A stretch of DNA of 64,000 bases from Staphylococcus nepalensis (GTDB lineage: Bacteria; Bacillota; Bacilli; Staphylococcales; Staphylococcaceae): assembly GCF_014635045.1 (NCBI RefSeq), contig NZ_BMCF01000003.1, positions 1-64,000 of the forward strand, written 5' to 3'. The notes under the pieces were generated by a model. The model was not told the DNA's origin. It was given only the letters and a program-made list of their open reading frames with translations, and did no database searches. Positions 56,594-64,000 of this stretch are shown here, one piece after another. How positions within the stretch are numbered: position 1 is the stretch's first letter; each line of letters opens with the position of its first letter. A program made the position numbers and the translations under genes.

Positions 56594-58531
56594 TTAGAAA
56601 TCTAAGTTTGCATAGACTGCATTGTCTTCAATAAACTGTCTACGATTCTCAACAACATCGCCCATTAACATCTCGAAAACTTGGTCAGCTTCTATAGCAT
56701 CATCTAACGATACTTGCAGCATCGCTCTATTCTCAGGGTTCATTGTAGTCTCCCATAATTGATCGGCGTTCATTTCACCAAGACCTTTGTAACGTGCAAT
56801 AGACCATTTTGGACTTGGGTCTAATTGCCCTTTAAGTTTTTCTAACTCACGTTCATTAAACACATAGTATTTTTGTTTTCCTTGTGTCAACTTGAATAAT
56901 GGTGGTTGTGCGATATAAACGTATCCTGCTTCAATTAATGGTCTCATAAAGCGATAGAAGAATGTTAATAACAATGTTCTAATATGCGCACCGTCTACGT
57001 CAGCATCCGTCATCAAGATAATTTTATGGTAACGTGCTTTACTGAGATCAAATTCTCCACCAATACCAGTACCAAAAGCAGTAATCATAGAACGAATTTC
57101 ATTATTGTTTAAAATTCTATCTAATCGTGCTTTTTCAACGTTTAATATCTTACCACGTAACGGTAAAATTGCCTGTGTTTCCGAGTCACGTCCAGACTTA
57201 GTAGACCCCCCGGCAGAATCACCCTCGACAATAAATATTTCACTGCGAGAAGGGTCTTTACTAGAACAATCGGCTAGTTTACCAGGTAAACTAGAGACTT
57301 CTAAAGCAGACTTACGGCGTGTCACTTCACGCGCTTTTTTAGCTGCAAGGCGCGCTTGGGATGCCATAATGCCTTTTTCTATTATTGTGCGACCCACTTG
57401 CGGGTTTTCGTATAAGAAGCGTTCAAAAAGTTCAGAAAATATACGGTCTACGACTTGACGTACTTCAGAGTTACCAAGTTTTGTTTTAGTTTGTCCTTCA
57501 AATTGTGGGTCACTGTGTTTAATTGAAACAACAGCTGTTAAACCTTCACGTGTATCTTCACCTGAAAGTCTTTCTTTATCTTCTTTCATAATTTTACTAT
57601 TAATCCCATAGTTATTTAATACTCGAGAAAGCGCACGTTTAAAACCTTCTTCATGCGTACCACCTTCATACGTGTGGATGTTATTAGCGTATGTTAAAAG
57701 GTTTGTAGCGTAGCCTTTGTTATATTGAAGTGCAATTTCAACTTCAATATCGTCTTTTGATTGATGTACATAAATAGGCGCTTCATGGATAGGTTCTTTA
57801 TTTTCATTTAACATTTCAACGTAAGATCTAATACCACCTTCATAGTGATATGTGTCTTCGCGGGTTTCCTCTTCACGTTCATCTCTTAATGTGATTGAGA
57901 TACCTTTGTTTAAAAATGCAAGCTCTCTAATACGCTGTTGCAATATTTCATAGTTGTATGTCGTTGTTTCAGTGAATATCTCAGGATCAGCTTTAAAACG
58001 AATTGTCGTACCAGTGTTTTCATCTGTTTCTCCGATGACTTTCAAGTCAAACTGAGGTATACCTTTTTTATATGCTTGATGATATATATTTTCATCTTTG
58101 TAAACATACACTTCTAAATCTTCAGACAACGCGTTTACTACAGAAGAACCTACACCGTGGAGACCGCCGGAAACTTTATAACCGCCACCACCGAATTTAC
58201 CACCAGCGTGTAATACAGTTAAAATAACTTCAACAGCAGGACGTCCCATTTTCTCTTGTATGCCTACAGGGATACCACGACCGTTGTCTGTTACTTTAAT
58301 CCAATTGTCTTTTTCAATAACGACGTCAATTTGGTCAGCATACCCTGCAAGTGCTTCATCAATACTATTGTCGACTACTTCCCATACTAAGTGATGTAGC
58401 CCTCTCTCTGAAGTTGAGCCTATATACATACCTGGTCTTTTACGAACCGCTTCAAGACCTTCTAATACCTGAATCTGACCAGCACCATAATCTTCCGTGT
58501 TGTTCACATCTGACAATGCTTCCACCTTCAC
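56594..58531 (-). CDS. gyrB: DNA gyrase subunit B, novobiocin-insensitive genotype
   Basis: A 645-aa GHKL ATPase subunit of gyrase. ATP-site segments: [38 protein letters not shown] domain: [14 protein letters not shown] and [12 protein letters not shown]. It carries Gly90 (IPVGIQEK) and Lys145 (YVYKDENIY), which align with Asp89 and Arg144 of S. aureus. Gly and Lys at these sites are the residues reported for intrinsic novobiocin resistance in S. saprophyticus. It starts at GTG 58531, six bases after recF. Confidence 0.97.
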   Translation of the reverse strand: MKVEALSDVNNTEDYGAGQIQVLEGLEAVRKRPGMYIGSTSERGLHHLVWEVVDNSIDEALAGYADQIDVVIEKDNWIKVTDNGRGIPVGIQEKMGRPAVEVILTVLHAGGKFGGGGYKVSGGLHGVGSSVVNALSEDLEVYVYKDENIYHQAYKKGIPQFDLKVIGETDENTGTTIRFKADPEIFTETTTYNYEILQQRIRELAFLNKGISITLRDEREEETREDTYHYEGGIRSYVEMLNENKEPIHEAPIYVHQSKDDIEVEIALQYNKGYATNLLTYANNIHTYEGGTHEEGFKRALSRVLNNYGINSKIMKEDKERLSGEDTREGLTAVVSIKHSDPQFEGQTKTKLGNSEVRQVVDRIFSELFERFLYENPQVGRTIIEKGIMASQARLAAKKAREVTRRKSALEVSSLPGKLADCSSKDPSRSEIFIVEGDSAGGSTKSGRDSETQAILPLRGKILNVEKARLDRILNNNEIRSMITAFGTGIGGEFDLSKARYHKIILMTDADVDGAHIRTLLLTFFYRFMRPLIEAGYVYIAQPPLFKLTQGKQKYYVFNERELEKLKGQLDPSPKWSIARYKGLGEMNADQLWETTMNPENRAMLQVSLDDAIEADQVFEMLMGDVVENRRQFIEDNAVYANLDF

Positions 58532-58537
58532 TTTCTG

Positions 58538-59653
58538 TTACTTTATAATTTCGCCTTTATTAATGCGATAAAGTTTAGCGTTTTTCATAATTTCATGATC
58601 AATGCCATCAACCGATGTTGTAGTCACAAATGTCTGCACTTTATGTTGAATTGTGCTCAATAAATGAGACTGACGTGAATCATCTAATTCACTTAATACA
58701 TCGTCTAGCAATAGAATGGGATACTCGCCTACTTCAATATTCATCAACTCAATTTCCGCAAGCTTGATAGATAAAGCAGTCGTTCTTTGTTGCCCTTGTG
58801 AGCCGTAAGTTTGTGCATCCATACCATTTACGTTAAAACCTAAATCATCTCTGTGAGGCCCAAATAAACATATACCTCTATCTTTTTCACGATCTTTATT
58901 ATCATCTAGTAAAGTTAAGACTTCCTCTAAGCGTTCTGTCTCACTTTTTTCTTCACCATCTAGCTTGATGCTAGGTAAATACTCCAATGACAGTGTTTCG
59001 TTTTCGTCAGTAATACCAGAATGGATAGGCTTTGCTAATGATTCAAGTTCCTTAATAAAATGTTCACGTCTGAGTGTAACTTTGAGTGCATATTCTGCAA
59101 ATTGTTGGTTTAAGACATCAAGCATAGTGCTATCTGTCTTTTGCCCGTATTGCAATTGCTTCAAATAATTATTTTTTTGTTTTAAAATTCTTTGGTACTG
59201 AGACAAATCATTTAAATAGACTGCTGAGATTTGCCCAAGTTCCATATCTATAAATCTGCGTCTTATTTGAGGTGCCCCTTTGACAATGTTCAAATCTTCA
59301 GGTGCAAACAAGACAACATTTAAGTGACCAATATATTGTGTCAGTCTACTTTGCTCTAAGTGATTGATTTTTACTTGTTTACCCTTTTTAGTTATAAACA
59401 TTGTTAAAGGCATCTCACCATACCTATAACTAAGTTCACCCTCTATTTTAGCATAGTCACTATCAAAACGTATCAATTCCTTGTCATTTGACGTTCTATG
59501 GCTTTTTGCCAATGCTAAAGTATATATAGATTCTAATAAATTTGTCTTTCCCTGAGCGTTTTCACCAATCAATATATTGACTTCAGGATGACAATTTAAG
59601 GTGATTGACTCATAGTTACGGTAATTGTCTAACTGGAGTGTCTTTAATTTCAT
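58538..59653 (-). CDS. recF: DNA replication and repair protein RecF
   Basis: A 371-aa SMC-like ATPase that helps load RecA at gaps. Walker A is [14 protein letters not shown] (30-43), the signature motif is near [19 protein letters not shown], and Walker B is [13 protein letters not shown]. The ATG overlaps the yaaA stop by four bases. Part of the dnaA-gyrA cluster. Confidence 0.97.
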   Translation of the reverse strand: MKLKTLQLDNYRNYESITLNCHPEVNILIGENAQGKTNLLESIYTLALAKSHRTSNDKELIRFDSDYAKIEGELSYRYGEMPLTMFITKKGKQVKINHLEQSRLTQYIGHLNVVLFAPEDLNIVKGAPQIRRRFIDMELGQISAVYLNDLSQYQRILKQKNNYLKQLQYGQKTDSTMLDVLNQQFAEYALKVTLRREHFIKELESLAKPIHSGITDENETLSLEYLPSIKLDGEEKSETERLEEVLTLLDDNKDREKDRGICLFGPHRDDLGFNVNGMDAQTYGSQGQQRTTALSIKLAEIELMNIEVGEYPILLLDDVLSELDDSRQSHLLSTIQHKVQTFVTTTSVDGIDHEIMKNAKLYRINKGEIIK

Positions 59654-59883
59654 TCTTCACCTTGGTGTATAATCAAAAATGAACCGACTTCTGGTATTTC
59701 GATGTTATCTTGATGGTTTAACTTCTTACCACGACGCGTTTCACGCTCACCATTGATCATTACTTCAAAATCTTGCAAGAACCATTTCGCTTGTCCGCCA
59801 GACTCAATAATACCTTCTGTCTTTAGAAATTGCCCTAAAGTAATGTCTCCATCAACAATTACTTCTTCAACCAAATCAATCAC
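59650..59883 (-). CDS. yaaA: S4-domain RNA-binding protein YaaA
   Basis: 77 aa, a single S4 RNA-binding domain ([25 protein letters not shown]...[15 protein letters not shown]). In B. subtilis the equivalent small protein is linked to ribosome or RNA metabolism. Its exact role is unsettled. Overlaps recF and is probably translated together with it. Confidence 0.92.
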   Translation of the reverse strand: MIDLVEEVIVDGDITLGQFLKTEGIIESGGQAKWFLQDFEVMINGERETRRGKKLNHQDNIEIPEVGSFLIIHQGEE

Positions 59884-60391
59884 TCCATTCCTTTTAAACT
59901 CATCTATATATTATACCTTTTTTTTAGAAAAATTTCATGTAAAATACAGTTAGAAAGCGTTTTCTTGTGTGTTATTTTTACTTATTTCTGAAATTTATTT
60001 ACAAAGGTGTTTAGAATAACGTATTACTCATATATTATAACAAACTTTTATTCATATTATTCGATTTCTTTAGAAAAATATTCTAACTTTAAAATTAATT
60101 ATTAACAATTTTATTAACTATATATTAAATCATCACTTTTAAGTGTAACGATAGCAAACTGTTACAGTAATCTATCATTTTGCATTTTAAAGCGTTTCTA
60201 AGCTCATTTATTAATTTTAGGCATCTAAGTTCGTAATAGACTACTAAATGCTTATATTAAAGCTCTAAATAGCTTGTAGATAGTTAAATATATTTAATGC
60301 ACTAAAATATGCTTTGTTAATATACACGGTTTATTTTGGTGAATTACTTCTAAAAATTATAAAACTCACTTAACTCAAGCTTCTTCATATA
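59884..60391. promoter_or_regulatory. Long dnaN-yaaA spacer
   Basis: About 510 AT-rich bases without a gene. It must include the promoter of yaaA-recF-gyrB-gyrA. No sharp -35/-10 pair stands out. The length of this spacer is a usual feature of staphylococcal origins. Confidence 0.45.
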
Positions 60392-60419
60392 AAAAAGAGA
60401 CCCATCTGGGTCTCTTTTT
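60392..60419 (-). terminator. Terminator of dnaA-dnaN
   Basis: AGAGACCCA and TGGGTCTCT pair around a TC loop, with TTTTTT following on the minus strand. It lies about 120 bases past the dnaN stop. Confidence 0.9.
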
Positions 60420-60538
60420 GCCTATCATACATTGCCTCTATAGGATTAATTCTTGATAATTCTTTTTTTAGCCATTCTCGTTGATGTACAAAAAGAATTT
60501 TTTAGAAAAGTATAATACTTACGCTTTCTTATAAGATT

Positions 60539-61669
60539 TTAATATGTTCTGATCGGTAAAATTAATTGCGTAACAGAGTCATCGTCTTTTGGTTTTAAGA
60601 TAAATGGTTTCATCGTGCCAAAGAACTCAACTTCTACTTCATCATTATCGATCGCTTTTAAAGCATCCATCATATATTTAGAGTTGAATGAAATTTTTAA
60701 GTTACCGCCATCAACATTATTAGCTTTCACTTCTTCTTTTACAGTACCTATTTCTGGAGATGTTGAAGATAATTCAACTAATTCACTACCTGTGCTTAAT
60801 TTAATAACGTTATTTCCACCTTCACGTGCTAATAAAGATGCACGATCAATCGCATGGTAAAATTCGCCATTATCTATACCAATTTTGATTTCATAGTTTT
60901 CTGGGAATAAACGTGAAGTATCTGGATAATGACCTTCTAATAGACGTGAAATAAAGTTTACATTACCCACTTTAAATAAAACTTGGTTTGATGCGAAGAA
61001 AATATCTATTTCTTCTTCATTGTCTGACATAATTTTATTTAATTCAGATAAGGCTTTACCTGGAATGATGACATTTTTGTTTTCAGATGCATCTTCTAAA
61101 GCGACTTTTCGCACAGCCAAACGGTGTGAATCAGTAGCAGTGCATATTAATTCATCATCCTGTATAAGCCAGTTAACCCCCGTTAGTACCGGGCGTGTTT
61201 CTGAGGTGGACACAGCGAAATTAGTTTGTGCAATCACGTTTTTTAAGACTTTCACAGATAATTGAATTGCATCATCGCGTGAAACTTGTGGTAATAACGG
61301 GTATTGATCTGGGTCTAAACCACTTAAGTTAAATTCTGAATGTCCAGAAGTGATTAAAGTTTGGAATTGTTCATTCGTTGATAATTTAACTTCTTTTCCT
61401 GGTAGTTTTTTAATAATATCTACAAAGAAACGACCAGGGAGTACAACTGAACCAGTTTCAGCAACTTCAATGATATCTTCTCCGTCAACTTGTTTAGGAA
61501 TAGTGATTTCAATTGAGATTTCTGAATCTGAACCAGTGAGTATCACTTCATTGCTTTTAACTTCAATTTTTATACCAGTGAGTATAGGTAATGTTGTTCT
61601 TGGTGAGATTGCTTTTAGTGTATCATTTAATTGATTTATAAAATAATCTCTTCTAATTGTAAATTCCAT
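60539..61669 (-). CDS. dnaN: DNA polymerase III sliding clamp (beta subunit)
   Basis: 376 aa, three repeated clamp folds. N-terminal MEFTIRRDYFINQLNDTLKAISPRTTLPILTGI, middle TSETRPVLTGVNWL and the C-terminal end FILKPKDDDSVTQLILPIRTY, which includes the hydrophobic partner-binding pocket. AAGGAG lies upstream. Second gene of the dnaA operon. Confidence 0.98.
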   Translation of the reverse strand: MEFTIRRDYFINQLNDTLKAISPRTTLPILTGIKIEVKSNEVILTGSDSEISIEITIPKQVDGEDIIEVAETGSVVLPGRFFVDIIKKLPGKEVKLSTNEQFQTLITSGHSEFNLSGLDPDQYPLLPQVSRDDAIQLSVKVLKNVIAQTNFAVSTSETRPVLTGVNWLIQDDELICTATDSHRLAVRKVALEDASENKNVIIPGKALSELNKIMSDNEEEIDIFFASNQVLFKVGNVNFISRLLEGHYPDTSRLFPENYEIKIGIDNGEFYHAIDRASLLAREGGNNVIKLSTGSELVELSSTSPEIGTVKEEVKANNVDGGNLKISFNSKYMMDALKAIDNDEVEVEFFGTMKPFILKPKDDDSVTQLILPIRTY

Positions 61670-61741
61670 TTTTTAAACTCCTTCCAGTCGTTTATATAAT
61701 AATTATATAGGTTTTAAACCCGTAGTAATAGTAGTAGGGCT

Positions 61742-61841
61742 TGTGGATTAGGGGATAACTCAAATTATTTCACGTATGCCATCAGCTGATAACTGTGGAT
61801 AACTTGTGCACAGTGTGTATTACTTTTACACATTGTCCACA
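61742..61841. other. DnaA boxes between dnaA and dnaN
   Basis: Box-like sequences: TGTGGATTA (61742-61750), TGTGGATAA (61794-61802, perfect inverse of TTATCCACA) and TTGTCCACA (61833-61841). This is the downstream part of the bipartite origin typical of the genus. Confidence 0.75.
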
Positions 61842-61911
61842 AATCAGAGCAATACGTCAATTTGTTATATCTCCCAATTTATTCGTTTAATCTGTTATAG
61901 TACAGTCGATT

Positions 61912-63279
61912 TTATTGGTTTCTAATCTCTTTTTCTAAATTTTCAACTTCTTGTTTAAAGGTTGGATCATTATTGATATCTTTCACAATTTTTTCATGAG
62001 CATGAATCACTGTCGTATGGTCACGGCCACCAAATTCTTCCCCAATTTTAGGCAAGGAGAAATCAGTTAATTCACGTGATAAGTACATAGCAATTTGGCG
62101 CGGATAGGCAATTGATTTTGTACGTTTTTTCGCGCTAAAGTCTTCAATTCTTACACTATAATATTCGCCAACAACTTTTTGAATATCTTGAATGGTGATT
62201 TTTTTAGATTTAGGTGCTTGAATAATATCTTTTAAAGCAGCAGCAGTTAATTCAGTTGTGATTGGTTGTCCTTGTAATTTTGAAAATGCTAATACACGTG
62301 TAAGCGCACCCTCGAGTTCACGAATGTTAGATTGTATTTGATTTGCAATATACGTAAGCGCTTCAGTAGGAATATTAATATTTTCTTCGCCAATTTTTTT
62401 CTGCAAAATTGCCATTCTTGTTTCATAATCAGGTGGCGTTATGTCCACAATTAGCCCCCATTCAAAACGAGAACGTAAACGATCTTCTAATTTAGCAATT
62501 TCTTTTGGAGGTCTATCACTAGAAATAACAATTTGCTTATTAGCTTGATGTAAGTCATTAAAAGTATGGAAAAATTCTTCTTGAGTTTGTTCTTTGTTTT
62601 GAATAAATTGTATATCATCTATTAATAGCACATCGATGTTTCGGTATTTTTCTCTAAAACGTTCAGTTTTATTATCACGAATTGATTTAATAAACTCATT
62701 CGTAAATTTTTCACTTGATGTATAAATAACTTTAGCATTCGGGTTATTATCTAAAACATAATGACCAATAGCATGCATTAGATGCGTTTTTCCTAACCCT
62801 ACACCCCCATATATAAAAAGTGGATTATACGCTTGCGCAGGTGCTTCTGCTACGGCTAAACTTGCAGCATGGGGGAATCTGTTGCCAGGCCCAATGACAA
62901 ATGTTTCAAAGGTATTGTTTGTATTAAATTGTTCATCGCCGATTCTTGCTACATCGACTGTATCGAAGTCTATTTCATTTTCATTAGATTTTTGATTGCT
63001 ATTTTGTTTCTCTTCAGATTTTAAACTTTCTAATTCATCTTCAGAGTAAAAAACTGGCATGATTTCATGCCCAATAGCTTCATATAATGCAGATTGTACT
63101 ATTTCAACGTAATGTGTTTTCAACCAATTAGCTACAAAAGGATCATCAATCACTATGATAGCTTCATCATTTTGTAATGAATAAAGTTTTGTATCTTTTA
63201 GGAAAGTTTGATAGCTAGGATAGCTGACTTTCTCTTGAGCCAATGTTAAAACTTTTTCCCAAATTTCTTGTTCTGACAT
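61912..63279 (-). CDS. dnaA: Chromosomal replication initiator DnaA
   Basis: A 455-aa AAA+ protein. Domain I starts [18 protein letters not shown]. Domain III has Walker [11 protein letters not shown] and Walker [12 protein letters not shown], with sensor II in [15 protein letters not shown]. Domain IV ends with the DNA-binding signature [16 protein letters not shown] start it at the ATG at 63279, matching S. aureus DnaA. TTGGAG lies upstream. It binds the boxes on both sides of its gene. Confidence 0.98.
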   Translation of the reverse strand: MSEQEIWEKVLTLAQEKVSYPSYQTFLKDTKLYSLQNDEAIIVIDDPFVANWLKTHYVEIVQSALYEAIGHEIMPVFYSEDELESLKSEEKQNSNQKSNENEIDFDTVDVARIGDEQFNTNNTFETFVIGPGNRFPHAASLAVAEAPAQAYNPLFIYGGVGLGKTHLMHAIGHYVLDNNPNAKVIYTSSEKFTNEFIKSIRDNKTERFREKYRNIDVLLIDDIQFIQNKEQTQEEFFHTFNDLHQANKQIVISSDRPPKEIAKLEDRLRSRFEWGLIVDITPPDYETRMAILQKKIGEENINIPTEALTYIANQIQSNIRELEGALTRVLAFSKLQGQPITTELTAAALKDIIQAPKSKKITIQDIQKVVGEYYSVRIEDFSAKKRTKSIAYPRQIAMYLSRELTDFSLPKIGEEFGGRDHTTVIHAHEKIVKDINNDPTFKQEVENLEKEIRNQ

Positions 63280-63312
63280 AATAACAAACTCCAACTTTCT
63301 AAATTTTAAAAG

Positions 63313-63616
63313 TTATACACAAAAATAACATGTGTGAATAAGTATAATCACAAGCTGTTAATAATTATCCACAACTTACACACAATCAGTGGATAACTTT
63401 ATCATATACATAAGTTACTCACAGGGTTTTTGTATATTTTTTAATAAAATAACCCTTTATTTATCAATATTTAGATAACTTATCCACATAATTATACTTT
63501 TTAACAATCACCTCTGTCAAATAGGTGTGAATATGTTGCTAAATCGTAAATAACTCTGTGAATAGGATATAAATTATCCACAAAAACAATCATCTTATAT
63601 GTGTATAAGTGGATAA
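63313..63616. other. oriC: Replication origin oriC, DnaA-box cluster
   Basis: Ten DnaA boxes in 304 bases upstream of dnaA. Perfect TTATCCACA is at 63365-63373, 63480-63488 and 63574-63582. Variants are at 63313 and, inverted, at 63333, 63388, 63557, 63600 and 63608. The AT-rich block 63430-63480 (TTTTTTAATAAAATAA) is a possible unwinding region. Boxes on both strands and position between dnaA and rpmH fit the canonical staphylococcal origin. Confidence 0.92.
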
Positions 63617-63845
63617 CTTACAAGAATTCATAGTATACCAAAAAATAACCGTTTTGTACGGTTGGGAAATAATTTATATAAAATGTATGAAAATTGTATA
63701 ACTGAAACTGCGTATGCGTAGTTAAGTGAAAAAACAGGGAGAAGGGTTGCAAAACTTCTATATAATAGATAATTTAGAATGTAGTGTGATTAGGGAAGTA
63801 TCAAAATTACATTAAATGAGGTAATAAAGTGCTTGAAATTGATAC

Positions 63846-63874
63846 TTGCTTTATAAAAAAGATTTTGTTATATT
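63846..63874 (+). promoter_or_regulatory. Probable rpmH promoter
   Basis: TTGCTT (63846-63851) and TATATT (63869-63874) are 17 bases apart and point toward rpmH. A second candidate, TTGCTT at 63882 with TAATAA at 63905, also has 17-base spacing. Either or both may be used. Confidence 0.5.
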
Positions 63875-63983
63875 GTAGTAGTTGCTTGAATTATGACTAG
63901 AAATTAATAATATTAAATCAAGACTTGAAGCAAAAAGCTTATATTAATTTATCTATTATAATGTTTAGATAACCGAATACAGA

Positions 63984-64000
63984 TGGAGGTGTTTTTGCAT
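63984..64000 (+). other. rpmH: Ribosome-binding site and first two bases of rpmH
   Basis: GGAGGTGTTTTTGCAT ends the window. The final AT is expected to be the first two bases of the rpmH (ribosomal protein L34) ATG, which is the gene normally found upstream of and divergent from dnaA. Only the ribosome site is inside the window. Confidence 0.7.

Overview
The window is a low-GC chromosomal segment of a coagulase-negative Staphylococcus. Gene order dnaA-dnaN-yaaA-recF-gyrB-gyrA, then serS, gdpP-rplI-dnaB-purA, walRKHIJ and rlmH is the origin-proximal backbone of the genus. GyrB carries Gly and Lys where S. aureus has Asp89 and Arg144, the pair linked to intrinsic novobiocin resistance in the S. 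saprophyticus group, so I favour that group.

Layout. (1) 1-9120: the 5' part of a qoxA-like gene, then a decayed accessory zone. It holds two relics of the same IS3-type element facing each other (about 1.79-2.19 kb and 7.09-7.26 kb). Between them lie a zinc alcohol dehydrogenase, a metallo-beta-lactamase-fold lactonase gene broken by a 14-bp tandem duplication, a MarR regulator and a flavin reductase-like protein. (2) 9121-27830: an SCC element of about 18.7 kb without mec genes, bounded by att copies at 9121-9140 and 27810-27830. It carries arsRBC, cadCD, a MerR/DJ-1/NAD(P)-binding cassette, the replication and recombination core (500-aa protein, Cch helicase, small proteins, ccrA, ccrB, three conserved DUF genes) and a single-polypeptide restriction-modification enzyme next to rlmH. 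(3) 27813-37600: rlmH, a DnaA-box-rich spacer, the wal operon, and an MFS exporter with a MarR gene. (4) 37.9-50.9 kb: tRNA-Asp and tRNA-Glu, a macrolide-type glycosyltransferase, purA, dnaB, rplI, gdpP, yybS, metX under a SAM riboswitch, azlCD, and serS under a T-box. (5) 51-64 kb: hutH, nnrD, gyrA, gyrB, recF, yaaA, dnaN, dnaA and oriC. The window stops two bases into the probable rpmH start codon.

How the parts work together. CcrA and CcrB cut at the 3' end of rlmH, and Cch with its small partners probably replicates the excised circle. The cargo protects against arsenic, cadmium and foreign DNA. WalRK with WalH and WalI controls cell-wall turnover. GdpP sets the c-di-AMP level. DnaA, DnaN, DnaB and gyrase replicate the chromosome. 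The strongest leads for follow-up are the DnaA-box cluster 35 kb from oriC, the iteron-like region downstream of ccrB, the duplication-inactivated lactonase in an inverted-IS relic, and the MFS promoter with its palindromic operator and short leader ORF.
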